Counted from the stretch's first letter, positions 1 through 8,315 are shown. The stretch: DNA of 64,000 nucleotides from Sulfitobacter mediterraneus (GCF_003054325.1 NZ_QBKU01000006.1:1-64000), one strand, 5' to 3'. Numbers and translations are program-made. Notes: generated from the sequence alone by a model not told the origin.

Positions 1-80
1 GCCACAACATCCCGCACCTTCGCGTCATCTTCTGCTTTTTCTGTCTCGGGCTTGCTGCGCTTGAGAAATTCGATCGCCAT
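1..80 (-). CDS. HisD-family dehydrogenase, N-terminal fragment
   Basis: Only the first 26 or so codons are in the window; the gene runs off the left edge. The reading begins MAIEFLKRSKPETEKAEDD and continues into KVRDVV, which matches the N-terminus of the histidinol-dehydrogenase superfamily branch found in Roseobacter catabolic clusters (for example sulfopropanediol 3-dehydrogenase, HpsN type) rather than biosynthetic HisD. It lies 28 bp downstream of the transporter ATPase gene and is probably the last visible gene of that importer operon, so the imported compound is likely a polyol-like alcohol that this NAD-dependent enzyme oxidises. Family from the N-terminus only; the substrate is inference. 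Confidence 0.6.
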   Translation of the reverse strand, partial: MAIEFLKRSKPETEKAEDDAKVRDVV

Positions 81-108
81 TGCTCTTATCCTTGAAATCT
101 AAGTTGTT

Positions 109-1164
109 TTAGTCTTGCGCGATCCGCGCCCCTGTCTGCGCGTCGAACAGGTGGCAAATCTCGGTCGGAATGGCACCTGTCACAGTCTGGTCAATCTCGG
201 CGCGATAGTCCTTGTTGGTCTTGATCGATACCAACGCACCGCCCTGACGCCATGTGATCATGGTGGCATCGCCCAAAAGTTCCACTGAATAGACCGGTCC
301 GGTGATCTGGCCGTCCGCCTCACAAACATCGGCGTCTTCGGCACGGAAACCCAAGGTCACCGGACCGCTGTGCCGGGTTTTCAGGCCTTTGATTGTCATG
401 CCTTCGGCAGTGAAGGTGCCGCCATCAATCCGGCCATCGATCAGGTTCATCGCGGGGGATCCGATAAAGCTGGCCACAAAAGTGTTGGCGGGTGTGTTGT
501 AGATTTCGGTGGGCGTGCCAACCTGTTGGATCTCGCCTGCGTTCATCACCACAACGCGGTCGGCCAATGTCATCGCCTCAATCTGGTCGTGGGTGACATA
601 GACCGTTGTCACCTTCAGCTTGCTTTGCAAGTTCTTGATCTGCGCACGGGTCGAAACGCGCAGCTTGGCGTCCAGATTGGACAGCGGTTCATCCATCAAA
701 AACACGGTCGGTTTGCGTACGATGGCACGGCCAAGCGCCACCCGTTGCCTTTGCCCGCCGGACAATTCGGCGGGGCGGCGGTGCATGAAATCTTCCAGCT
801 CCACCATGCGCACGGCCCGCATCACCATCTCGTCGTGCTGGTCCTTGGGCACGCGGCGCACCCGCAGCGGAAAGCGGATATTTTCATAGACCGACAGGTT
901 CGGATAAAGACCATAGGATTGGAACACCATGGAGATATCGCGGTCTTTCGGCGGCAGATGGTTCACCACCTGATCACCCAGCAGGATCTCGCCCTCGCTG
1001 ACCCCTTCAAGGCCCGCAATCATCCGCATGGTCGTGGACTTGCCGCAACCCGACGGGCCCAGCAGCACCAGAAATTCTTCATCCGCAATATCGAGGTTGA
1101 GGTCTTTCACGCCGACAAAGTCGCCCCATCGCTTGTTGATATTTTTGAGTTGAAGTCGGGCCAT
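109..1164 (-). CDS. ABC importer ATPase, MalK/UgpC type
   Basis: Cytoplasmic ATPase of a carbohydrate/polyol ABC importer, 351 residues, the usual length for the family. Walker A is GPSGCGKST at residues 36-44, the ABC signature LSGGQRQRV is near 134, Walker B VFLMDEP near 155, and the switch histidine is in VTHDQIEAM. The last ~110 residues form the MalK-like TOBE/regulatory region. It lies 9 bp after the permease gene 1174-2076 and just before a HisD-family dehydrogenase, and completes a one-ATPase, two-permease, one-binding-protein importer. Substrate not determinable from sequence; the neighbouring dehydrogenase suggests a polyol or similar alcohol. Confidence 0.93.
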   Translation of the reverse strand: MARLQLKNINKRWGDFVGVKDLNLDIADEEFLVLLGPSGCGKSTTMRMIAGLEGVSEGEILLGDQVVNHLPPKDRDISMVFQSYGLYPNLSVYENIRFPLRVRRVPKDQHDEMVMRAVRMVELEDFMHRRPAELSGGQRQRVALGRAIVRKPTVFLMDEPLSNLDAKLRVSTRAQIKNLQSKLKVTTVYVTHDQIEAMTLADRVVVMNAGEIQQVGTPTEIYNTPANTFVASFIGSPAMNLIDGRIDGGTFTAEGMTIKGLKTRHSGPVTLGFRAEDADVCEADGQITGPVYSVELLGDATMITWRQGGALVSIKTNKDYRAEIDQTVTGAIPTEICHLFDAQTGARIAQD

Positions 1165-1173
1165 GACAGAGAC

Positions 1174-2076
1174 CTATCCTTTGACTGCGCCAGCGGTCAG
1201 GCCGCTGACAATTTGGCGTTGGAAAAACATGATGAGCACAAAAAGCGGGATGATGGCCGAGACCACAGCGGCGACCGCATACATGACCTTGCCCTCTTCT
1301 TGCGTCGAGCCGAGGAAGCTGTTGATCTTGGGGATCATAGTGGCGTTCGTTTCGGTCAGCAGCATCGAGGTGGTGGTGAAATCGTTGTAGGCTAGCAGGA
1401 AACTGAACAATCCGGTGGTCACTACGCCGGGCCACATCACCGGGATGATCGCCAGACGAAACGCTTGGAACCGGGTACAGCCATCAACCATTGCGGCCTC
1501 ATCCAGATCTTTGGGTATAGACAGGAAAAAGCTGTGCAGCATCCAAAGGGTGAAAGGTTGATTGATCGCCACCAGCACGATGATGGTGGTCGGCAAATAG
1601 CCCCAGATATTCAGTTGAAAGAACGGCAACAAGTAACCTGAAACCAGCGTCACATGCGGCATGGCACGAAACACCAGCGCGGCGATCAGGATCCAGAAGG
1701 TGTAGCGAAAGCCGGACCGCGCCAACGCATAGCCGCCCAAAGTGCCCAGCGTCAGCGAGATCATTGTAACGCAAAGCGTTACGATGCCGGTGTTCATCGC
1801 GGCACGCCAGAATTCCTTTTCGATCCAGGCGCCGCGATAGCCATCAAGGGTAAAGGCACCGCCGGTTTGCGCAGTGGTGGCGGGACCGGCGATTGCGTTC
1901 ATCCAATCGGCGCGGGAAAAGAAATCGCCCTCCGCCTTGAACGACCCCCATGCTGTCCACAGGAATGGAAAGGCCGCGATGAACAACCAGACCAGAACGA
2001 ATGCTACCGAAAGGACCGCAAGCGCGGTGGATTTCTGCGCCGCTGGATTGTCACTGGATGTTTGGAACAGGGCCAT
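1174..2076 (-). CDS. ABC importer permease, MalG type
   Basis: Inner-membrane permease of 300 residues with about six hydrophobic segments. The EAA loop that docks the ATPase is visible as DEAAMVDGCTRFQAFRLAIIP (shown shortened: EAAMVDG then 12 residues then P). There is a larger than usual periplasmic insert after the first membrane segment (roughly residues 50-90) with an aspartate/alanine-rich stretch. It follows the partner permease by 3 bp and precedes the ATPase by 9 bp, so all are co-transcribed on the minus strand. Family assignment is firm; substrate unknown. Confidence 0.92.
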   Translation of the reverse strand: MALFQTSSDNPAAQKSTALAVLSVAFVLVWLFIAAFPFLWTAWGSFKAEGDFFSRADWMNAIAGPATTAQTGGAFTLDGYRGAWIEKEFWRAAMNTGIVTLCVTMISLTLGTLGGYALARSGFRYTFWILIAALVFRAMPHVTLVSGYLLPFFQLNIWGYLPTTIIVLVAINQPFTLWMLHSFFLSIPKDLDEAAMVDGCTRFQAFRLAIIPVMWPGVVTTGLFSFLLAYNDFTTTSMLLTETNATMIPKINSFLGSTQEEGKVMYAVAAVVSAIIPLFVLIMFFQRQIVSGLTAGAVKG

Positions 2077-2079
2077 GGC

Positions 2080-3108
2080 TCAAGCCTTTCGGTTGAATTC
2101 GCGGGCGTTGCGGAACAGCACCGGCAGCAGCAGGATGATCACACCGATGATCGTCAGCATCGACGTCGCGGCAGCGGACCCAAAGAGCGGGGTCTCAGCC
2201 TCGCGCAGGTCGGTGTAGATCAGATAGCTCAGCGAGGTGGCGCTGGCGGAGGCAGAGAAACCGATGATTGGCTCAAAAATCCGGAAGTTGTCCATCAGCT
2301 GCATCAGCGCCACAAAGGTCGCCAGCGGCAGCAGATAGGGCATCACCACAAAGCGGATCTGCTCCCACCGGTTGGCGCCATCGACCATGGAGGATTCCAA
2401 CGTATCGGAGGGCACGGTTTGCAGTCCGGCGTAGAAGACAACAAAGGCAAAGGGCGCAGAGTGCCAGACGCCGTAAACAAACAACGTGACCCAGGTCAGC
2501 GTCGGGGAGGCCTTGAGCGATAGCGATGGATCGGCAAAAAGGTATTGCAGGAAAGCCCCCACAACACCGCGGCTGTCGATCATCCAGAACAGCACCAGCG
2601 AGCCCACCAGCGGCGTGACGATCATCGGCAGCAGGGAAAAGAAGATCACCGGCCCCTTGAGAAAACTCGGGATCGAATTGACCACCACGGCGATGATAAA
2701 CCCAAAGACAATCACCAGCGGCGTGACGATAAATGTATATGACAGCGTAAAGATCAGCGCCTTGTAGAACGGCAGGTTCATGATCCGGTCGCGGATTTCG
2801 CCAAAGTTCTCAGAGGTCGCTACAATCTCGGTGATCTCATCAGTCGCGAGGTGGCTGGAGTTTGTGTAAGTGTCCAACCCGTTGAACCGTCCGGCGGGAG
2901 AGTCTTCGCGCACTTTGCGCATCGCATCCTGATCGACCGCCACTTCGGGTGTGCAACCAAACGGGCCGCAGGTTTCGGTTTCGATCATGATCTGCTCATG
3001 TTCGACAAACATCGACTGATAGGCGACCGAGATAATCGGAACGGCGATGAACAATGCCATTGCCAGCAGTGACGGCCAGATGAAGGCCATAAATTCCTTG
3101 TGGGTCAT
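2080..3108 (-). CDS. ABC importer permease, MalF type
   Basis: Inner-membrane permease of 342 residues. It has a first membrane segment near residues 10-28, then a periplasmic domain of about 80 residues (including TCGPFGC, two cysteines that could pair), then the remaining membrane segments and an EAA-type loop, SSMVDGANRWEQIRFVVMP. The long periplasmic insert is a MalF-like trait. It is separated from the upstream binding-protein gene by 86 bp that contain a strong hairpin, and runs 3 bp into the next permease. Heterodimer partner of the 1174-2076 product. Confidence 0.92.
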   Translation of the reverse strand: MTHKEFMAFIWPSLLAMALFIAVPIISVAYQSMFVEHEQIMIETETCGPFGCTPEVAVDQDAMRKVREDSPAGRFNGLDTYTNSSHLATDEITEIVATSENFGEIRDRIMNLPFYKALIFTLSYTFIVTPLVIVFGFIIAVVVNSIPSFLKGPVIFFSLLPMIVTPLVGSLVLFWMIDSRGVVGAFLQYLFADPSLSLKASPTLTWVTLFVYGVWHSAPFAFVVFYAGLQTVPSDTLESSMVDGANRWEQIRFVVMPYLLPLATFVALMQLMDNFRIFEPIIGFSASASATSLSYLIYTDLREAETPLFGSAAATSMLTIIGVIILLLPVLFRNAREFNRKA

Positions 3109-3151
3109 AGCGGCCCCTGCCCCCCATTAGCCGGATACGGATCGAAGATTA

Positions 3152-3177
3152 GTAAGGGGGCTTTTACGCCCCCTTAC
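3152..3177 (-). terminator. Intergenic hairpin between binding protein and permease genes
   Basis: Perfect 10-bp inverted repeat GTAAGGGGGC / GCCCCCTTAC with a 6-nt loop, in the 86-bp gap between the binding-protein gene and the first permease gene. There is no long U-tract on the minus strand, so partial termination or 3'-end protection of the binding-protein message is more likely than full termination. Such hairpins are known to raise binding-protein dosage above permease dosage (malE-malF type). Confidence 0.7.
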
Positions 3178-3194
3178 AATGTCTGGCACAAAGC

Positions 3195-4433
3195 TTAGTT
3201 CAGAAAACCCGCTTCTTTTGCCGCAGTGTTGTAGGCGGCGGTGATGTCATCCAATGCCTGCTCGGCGCTTTCGCTGCCTTGCAGATATTCAATCACATTG
3301 TCCCCCAGTGCCGTGTGCAGGAGGCCCATGTAAGGGACCATCGGATAGGGGCGTGCCTTGCCTTGGAGATTGGCAACAACACCGTCAGCAGCAGGGGTTG
3401 GCGCATAGCCATCCACCAGCCAGACAGCCAGCTCCTGGTTCTCCGCGATCACTTGGGGGGAGATTCCCTTCATCATTGCGCGGAAGGAAGCTTCGGCATC
3501 CTCGTCAGAGATATTCTTGGCGATGGTGAACCCATCCCACCACAGCGCCGCAGACGGAACGCCGCCATCCATAAGCGCCGGCATCGCGGCAAGCGCTGTT
3601 GCTTTGGCGATCTCCGGTGCAGGGCTGTCGTCGCCGATATAGGCGCTGGCCCGTGAGCCCCAGGATGTTACAAAGGCAAGCTCGTTTGCCTCCCAGATCG
3701 GTTTGACGCCATTGGTGTCATAGGTCACGTAATCGGGGCTCATGTAGTTGGTCATCGCCTTGAGCGTTTCGAGCGTCTTCATGCCGTTGGCATTGTCGAT
3801 ATCCAACTCAGCAGATCCCGCCTTGAAGAAATCACCGCCGGTGCCGAGGTAGGCGTTCACAAACTCCGCCGCGAGGTTCCAACCGGGCTTGAAGTTCGCC
3901 GCCAGTGGATATTCCATCACGCCTTTGTCTTTCAGCATTTTGGAGGCTTCGATCAGTTCAGCATAGGTGCCGGGCACCGCGATGCCGTGCTCTTCCAAAA
4001 TGTCCTTGCGATAGAACAGGTGCTGCGCGTTGGCCATAAAGGCAATCGCCATCACCTTGCCGTCCACCTTGATCAACTGCTGCGGCAGCAATTGTTGTCC
4101 CCATTTTTCAACATAGGCATCCAGCGGGCGGATCAGATCTTCGTTCAGCAGTGGCACGATGGAGTTTGTCGCAACAATCGGCACAGTATAGCTGGCCGGG
4201 TTGGTGGTCAGCGCAGGCACCTGAATGTTCTTGTGTTCGGTCGTGGCGTTGCTCGTGACCTCGACACTGTCATTGGCGCAGGTCTTGGCCGCGTCCGCGA
4301 TCACATGCAGGGCTTCAAAGTCGTTGGACAAGATCCGGACCGAGCCACCCTCGATGCCGCAATCGGCCAAAGCTGCTGTGGTCGACATCGCCAGACCACA
4401 GGCAACAAGTGCTGTTGTGAGTTTGAATTTCAT
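3195..4433 (-). CDS. Periplasmic sugar/polyol-binding protein (SBP_bac_1 family)
   Basis: Extracellular solute-binding protein of 412 residues. The chosen start has a GGGAGG ribosome site 5-6 bp upstream and is followed by a clear signal peptide (MKFKLTTALVACGLAMSTTA, cleavage at ALA-D). An upstream in-frame ATG would bury the signal peptide and is rejected. The mature protein has the two-lobe family-1 architecture with the typical WNLAAEFVNAYLGTGGDFF and WWDGF-type hinge segments. First gene of the minus-strand importer operon. It is divergent from the SnoaL-type gene at 4745, with two palindromic operator candidates in the shared region. Confidence 0.92.
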   Translation of the reverse strand: MKFKLTTALVACGLAMSTTAALADCGIEGGSVRILSNDFEALHVIADAAKTCANDSVEVTSNATTEHKNIQVPALTTNPASYTVPIVATNSIVPLLNEDLIRPLDAYVEKWGQQLLPQQLIKVDGKVMAIAFMANAQHLFYRKDILEEHGIAVPGTYAELIEASKMLKDKGVMEYPLAANFKPGWNLAAEFVNAYLGTGGDFFKAGSAELDIDNANGMKTLETLKAMTNYMSPDYVTYDTNGVKPIWEANELAFVTSWGSRASAYIGDDSPAPEIAKATALAAMPALMDGGVPSAALWWDGFTIAKNISDEDAEASFRAMMKGISPQVIAENQELAVWLVDGYAPTPAADGVVANLQGKARPYPMVPYMGLLHTALGDNVIEYLQGSESAEQALDDITAAYNTAAKEAGFLN

Positions 4434-4540
4434 TGGAAACCTCCCATTGGTTTTTCTTTTCCCCTCCGGCGTCCGGAACTTGCCCAAACACCGCCCGAAA
4501 CCCGATTCCGAGTCTCGTTGTGGCCTCAGTTGTGCATATT

Positions 4541-4556
4541 TTGAATACGCATTCAA
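4541..4556. promoter_or_regulatory. Palindromic operator candidate 1, divergent promoter region
   Basis: TTGAATACGCATTCAA is an inverted repeat with 6-bp perfect arms (TTGAAT / ATTCAA). It lies about 108 bp upstream of the binding-protein gene, within the 311-bp divergent region 4434-4744. A second related site is at 4684-4699, so one regulator probably controls both directions. The regulator gene is not in the window. Confidence 0.5.
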
Positions 4557-4683
4557 GCTTAGATTTTGCGCTCCTCTTGGTAGCGATTTCGATCATTTCT
4601 CCCATTTACCTATGATTACTTAAACTTTTGACTTGAAATTACTGCTAAACGCGCAAGCTGATGGGTCGCCCATAAAGAAATAT

Positions 4684-4699
4684 TTGCAAGCGTATTCAT
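4684..4699. promoter_or_regulatory. Palindromic operator candidate 2, divergent promoter region
   Basis: TTGCAAGCGTATTCAT matches the reverse-strand reading of site 1 (TTGAATGCGTATTCAA) at 13 of 16 positions. It lies 45 bp upstream of the SnoaL-type gene start. Two spaced, similar sites in one divergent region support a shared repressor. The rest of 4434-4744 shows no gene; it is AT-richer than its surroundings. Confidence 0.45.
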
Positions 4700-4744
4700 A
4701 TCTGAGTAGCCTTTCATCCAAACCCCCGATTCTGAAGGTGACCC

Positions 4745-5893
4745 ATGAATAAACAGCAGCCCCCCAAACAAGCGCCAGCCGCAAAAGCCCCCGAAGTTCT
4801 TCAGGCAGAGCGCCTTGATTTTGTTGATCTGGTCCCGGATGACCGGCCAAGGGCGCAACCCATGCGCGGGTTTGATCCGATCTACACAGACATTGTGGAT
4901 TACATCATCCGCTGCACCCACAAGATTTGGGACGAACGTGATGTCGGGCTGATTTACACCCATTATACACACGATTGCGTGGTCTACGGCGCGACCGGTA
5001 CGATCTACACCCGCGAGCAGGTTGTGCAGGACACCATTCAACGCATGTTCATGCTGCCCGAACGGCGCGGCATGGCCACTCAGGTGATCTGGCGCGGTAA
5101 TGAAGATGACGGGTTCTACACGTCGCATCTGGTCACCGGCTCTGGTCGCCATACCCAGCCGGGGGTCTACGGCAAACCGACGGGCCGCAACTTTGTCGCC
5201 CGGACCATCGCGGACTGTATGGTTTTCGAGAACAAGATTTACCGCGAATGGCTGGTTGTGGACAGCATGGCGCAGATCAAACAGATCGGCCTTGATCCGC
5301 AGGACTATGCTGAAAATCTTGCGCAGGGGTATTTTGACAAAGGATTGCTGTCCATCGACATCGGTGAAAACGGCCGCCTGTCCGGGCAATATCCGCCCGA
5401 AGCCAAACCCGATCTTGAGATTGCGCATAACGACCTAGAAGAACAGGTTCTGATCTGGTTGAACGACATTCACAATCGGCGGATGTTCGGCAAGATCAAC
5501 GAGGTCTACGCGCCAACCATTCAATACCACGGTCCGCTGATGAAAGAACTTTATGGGCAGGCGGCGGTGATCCACCAGACGGTGGGCTTTTATGCGTCCA
5601 TTCCTGATGGCCATTTCATGCCGCAGCATATCTGTTCCGTGCCTTGCGACGAAGGCGGTCACAAAGTGGCGATCCGCTGGGTGGTTGAGGGGCACCACCT
5701 TGGTTGGGGTATTCTGGAAGATCTCGGCGCACCAACCGGAAAACGGGTTCAGGTCATGGGCATGACCCATTTGCATATTCGCGATGGCCGGATTGTCGAT
5801 GAATGGGTGAACTATGACGAAATGTCGATCCTGATGCAGGTCAAATTGGCACAGATGGCAGACCGGCCCAGCGCGGTTTTGCCAGAGGCCTAA
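4745..5893 (+). CDS. Tandem SnoaL/NTF2-like domain protein
   Basis: Cytoplasmic protein of 382 residues with no signal peptide or membrane segment. It contains two SnoaL-like (NTF2-fold) modules, roughly residues 45-195 and 210-365. Each shows the W/Y-rich pattern and conserved His/Asp pocket residues of the polyketide-cyclase-like group (HYTHDCVVYGATG in the first, PTIQYHGP and HLGWGILEDLG in the second). A ribosome site, GAAGGTG, precedes the ATG. It is divergently transcribed from the importer operon and shares the palindromic region, so it probably acts on the imported compound. The fold is well supported; the reaction is unknown (isomerase, dehydratase or cyclase are possible). Confidence 0.75.
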   Translation: MNKQQPPKQAPAAKAPEVLQAERLDFVDLVPDDRPRAQPMRGFDPIYTDIVDYIIRCTHKIWDERDVGLIYTHYTHDCVVYGATGTIYTREQVVQDTIQRMFMLPERRGMATQVIWRGNEDDGFYTSHLVTGSGRHTQPGVYGKPTGRNFVARTIADCMVFENKIYREWLVVDSMAQIKQIGLDPQDYAENLAQGYFDKGLLSIDIGENGRLSGQYPPEAKPDLEIAHNDLEEQVLIWLNDIHNRRMFGKINEVYAPTIQYHGPLMKELYGQAAVIHQTVGFYASIPDGHFMPQHICSVPCDEGGHKVAIRWVVEGHHLGWGILEDLGAPTGKRVQVMGMTHLHIRDGRIVDEWVNYDEMSILMQVKLAQMADRPSAVLPEA

Positions 5894-5903
5894 GGTCAAA
5901 AGA

Positions 5904-5935
5904 CCGTCCCCCATGGTCTTTGCCATGGGGGACGG
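5904..5935. terminator. Bidirectional terminator-like hairpin
   Basis: Perfect 13-bp stem CCGTCCCCCATGG / CCATGGGGGACGG with a 6-nt loop, located between two convergent genes (plus-strand gene ending 5893, minus-strand gene ending 5954). T-runs are weak on both sides, but position and stability fit a shared terminator. Confidence 0.7.
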
Positions 5936-5953
5936 CCGCGCTTGCGGTGCGCC

Positions 5954-6724
5954 CTAGATGCTTTTGATAGATCCGCCGTCAATACGGATCTTGGAGCCAG
6001 TCACATATCCGGCCCGCGCAGAGGCAAGGAATGTGACAACATCGGCAAATTCTTCCGGCTTTCCATAGCGCCCCGCAGGAATGGTGGCGCGGGATTTTGC
6101 CGCGACGTCCGCCACATCGGTTTCGGTGCGTTTGGCAGCGGCCGCGTCCAGTTCATCAACCCGCTGTGTATGAATCCGGCCCGGCATCACGACATTGACG
6201 GTGATCCCGTCCCCTGCCACCTCATTGGCCAATGTCTTGGACCAGCCCACCACGGCAGAGCGGATACCGTTGGACAGTGCAAGGTTCGGGATCGGCTGTT
6301 CAACACCGGATGAGGTGATCGAGACAATGCGCCCCCATCCGCGCCCCTTCATCGCAGGCAGCAACCGTGTGTTGAGGTGGAACAGATTGGCGGCCATCGC
6401 CTCAAAATGGGTCAACCACTGGCCGCGTTCTGCTGATTGTGCGGTACCGGGGGGTGGGCCGCCGCCGTTGTTCACGATGATATCGACGCCGCCATCTTTG
6501 AGCAGCTCGTCAACCACCCCGTCCACTTGCGAAAGATCCGCCAGATCCAGCGCCAGCGGTGTGACATCCGTCATGCCCTCTGCCCAATCCGCAATCTTGT
6601 CGCGGCTGCGTGCAGCGGCAAAAACTGTTGCGCCTTCGGCAGCCAGCGATTTGGCGATGGCCATGCCAAGACCGCGGCTGGCACCCAACACAAGCGCCCG
6701 TTTTCCGTTCAGTTCGAGATCCAT
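5954..6724 (-). CDS. Short-chain dehydrogenase/reductase, atypical active site
   Basis: SDR fold of 256 residues. The nucleotide-binding glycine motif is GASRGLG (residues 14-20), NNGGG follows near 85, and the C-terminal GG segment is intact. The active site is unusual: the catalytic serine is present (SITSSG, near 138) but the YxxxK pair is missing, with Ser151 and Arg155 at the expected places. This YxxxK-less pattern with a GGGPPPG loop recurs in a distinct SDR subgroup, so it may be a specialised enzyme or a binding protein rather than a standard oxidoreductase. The start overlaps the stop of the DapA-like gene (ATGA), making it the last gene of the long minus-strand operon. Confidence 0.8.
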   Translation of the reverse strand: MDLELNGKRALVLGASRGLGMAIAKSLAAEGATVFAAARSRDKIADWAEGMTDVTPLALDLADLSQVDGVVDELLKDGGVDIIVNNGGGPPPGTAQSAERGQWLTHFEAMAANLFHLNTRLLPAMKGRGWGRIVSITSSGVEQPIPNLALSNGIRSAVVGWSKTLANEVAGDGITVNVVMPGRIHTQRVDELDAAAAKRTETDVADVAAKSRATIPAGRYGKPEEFADVVTFLASARAGYVTGSKIRIDGGSIKSI

Positions 6725-7647
6725 CAGCCCAGTTCCTTCAATCGTTGTTCTTGTCGTTCAATCAAACGGTCCACTTCCGCGCGACTGTTTGCCGACAAAC
6801 CCGCGCCCGGTTTACGCAGGGCGTCATGGGCAATGATCCCGCGCCGGGCCAGTGTGTATTTTCGGATGGCAAGGCCCATGCCCGGCTGTTGCTCAAAACG
6901 GGCCAGCGGCAAATAGGCGTCAAAGATATCGCATCCGCGTTCGGCCTCTCCCTTGGTGTAGTGTTCGACCACGCTGACCATCATCTCTGGGTAGGCAAAG
7001 CCGGTCATGGCACCATCGGCCCCGCGTGCCATTTCCTCGGGCAGGAACAACCCGCCATTGCCGCAGAGGATCGACAGCGGCCTGTCCAGCGCGCCCGCCT
7101 TGCGCAGCGCGGTGATTTTTTCCAACCCCGGCCAATCCTCATGCTTGAGGCAAACGCAGGTTGGCAGATCGTTGACTATTCTGGCGATCACCTTGGGCGC
7201 GATCTGCACCCCTGTGACCAGCGGGAAATCCTGCAAGACAAAAGGCACATCGCCGATCAGCTCGGCCACCTGGCTGTAATAGGTCACGATTTGATCATCG
7301 GTACGCAGATTTCCAGGCGGTGCCACCATCACACCGGCCGCGCCAAGATCCATCACCATCTGCGTCAAGGCCCCGATCTGGGCAAAACCGGGGGCGGACA
7401 CGCCCACAACCACCGGCACCCGGCCATCGACACGGGCCAATATCCGCGCCACCACATCACGCGATTCCTCAACTGTCAGCTTGGGTGCTTCGCCCATCAT
7501 GCCCAAGACCGTCAGCCCTGTTGCACCTGCACCGAGGTAGAAATCCACCATCGAGTCGCAGCTGTCCATGTCGATGCGCCCGTCCGGGTGAAAGGGCGTC
7601 ACGGCGATCACAAAGACGCCTGCAGCTTGGGGAGTAAGTAAAGTCAT
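6724..7647 (-). CDS. DapA-family class I lyase/aldolase-like protein
   Basis: Member of the dihydrodipicolinate synthase / N-acetylneuraminate lyase TIM-barrel family, 307 residues. The Schiff-base lysine is Lys168 in VCLKHED. The tyrosine of the YNxP motif is replaced (LQDFP, Gln139-Asp140), and the GTTGE loop reads GMMGE, so it is not a housekeeping DapA and probably cleaves or forms a different keto acid. The start is taken at MTLLTPQ; a longer reading would run into the racemase gene. It lies 8 bp after the racemase-like gene and overlaps the SDR by ATGA. A pyruvate- or glyoxylate-releasing lyase step in the same catabolic pathway is a reasonable inference. Confidence 0.85.
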   Translation of the reverse strand: MTLLTPQAAGVFVIAVTPFHPDGRIDMDSCDSMVDFYLGAGATGLTVLGMMGEAPKLTVEESRDVVARILARVDGRVPVVVGVSAPGFAQIGALTQMVMDLGAAGVMVAPPGNLRTDDQIVTYYSQVAELIGDVPFVLQDFPLVTGVQIAPKVIARIVNDLPTCVCLKHEDWPGLEKITALRKAGALDRPLSILCGNGGLFLPEEMARGADGAMTGFAYPEMMVSVVEHYTKGEAERGCDIFDAYLPLARFEQQPGMGLAIRKYTLARRGIIAHDALRKPGAGLSANSRAEVDRLIERQEQRLKELG

Positions 7648-7655
7648 TGTTGGTC

Positions 7656-8315
7656 CTATCGTGTCTTTTGAAGTGCCACCCGCCCGATCGCCATTGCAGT
7701 GGCGGCCTGACAAGGTTCGACCACCGGAATACCGAGGTGGGTCTCAAGTTCGGTGCGAAAGGCGGTCATGCCCGCGCAGCCCAGAATAGCGACGTCCGCC
7801 CGCGCGGTGTCACGCAGATGCGCGCCCACGGACTTGAGCCGCTCAAACGTGCGGGTTTCATCGGCCAGTTCGGCCACCCCCAGTTCCAGCGGGTGATCCC
7901 CCGCCAGCCGGTCCATCACGCCCATCGCGCCCAGGTATCGCATGTGCCGCGGTATGCTGGTGGACAGGATGGAGATGATGCCGAACCGTTGGCCCAGGGT
8001 CATCGCCGTCAGGATAGAGGCCTCCGCAATGCCCAGTACCGGATGGTTTGATTGTTCGCGCAGCGCCGCCAGCCCCGGATCGGAATAACATGCCACGACA
8101 AAGGCGCTGGCGTTTTCTTCCAGTGCCGCGCAATGGGCCAACATTGGAGCCACGACCCCATCCACATGGGCTTGCGTTTCAATGCCCGGCGGCCCTTCGG
8201 CCAAAGTCCGCGCCTCAATCGGCACCGGCGCGGCAGAACGCATCGGATCCACGGCGCGGTCAATGCCATCCGTGACAAACTGGCTGCTGTTGGGATTGAT
8301 CACATAGATGGTCAT
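7656..8315 (-). CDS. Aspartate/glutamate/hydantoin racemase family protein
   Basis: Protein of 219 residues with the Asp/Glu/hydantoin racemase fold. The two catalytic cysteines of cofactor-independent racemases are visible as Cys76 in VACYSDPG and Cys180 in LGCAGM. The N-terminus MTIYVINPNSS is typical of hydantoin racemase (HyuE/AroM-like). The start overlaps the upstream amidohydrolase stop (ATGA). Presence in the same regulon as a dihydropyrimidinase/hydantoinase favours racemisation of a 5-substituted hydantoin or a related cyclic amide. A role as an amide isomerase or maleate-isomerase-like enzyme cannot be excluded. Confidence 0.85.
   Translation of the reverse strand: MTIYVINPNSSQFVTDGIDRAVDPMRSAAPVPIEARTLAEGPPGIETQAHVDGVVAPMLAHCAALEENASAFVVACYSDPGLAALREQSNHPVLGIAEASILTAMTLGQRFGIISILSTSIPRHMRYLGAMGVMDRLAGDHPLELGVAELADETRTFERLKSVGAHLRDTARADVAILGCAGMTAFRTELETHLGIPVVEPCQAATAMAIGRVALQKTR

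Noticed and set aside
370..1395. Long plus-strand reading frame of 341 codons opposite the importer ATPase and permease
   Set aside because: Its product is His/Gln/Arg-rich and of no known family, it crosses two well-supported minus-strand genes, and it has no ribosome site. It is a mirror frame of GC-rich coding DNA.
4616..5428. Minus-strand 270-codon frame opposite the SnoaL-type gene
   Set aside because: It covers the divergent promoter and the antisense of a clear domain protein; no family resemblance and no ribosome site.
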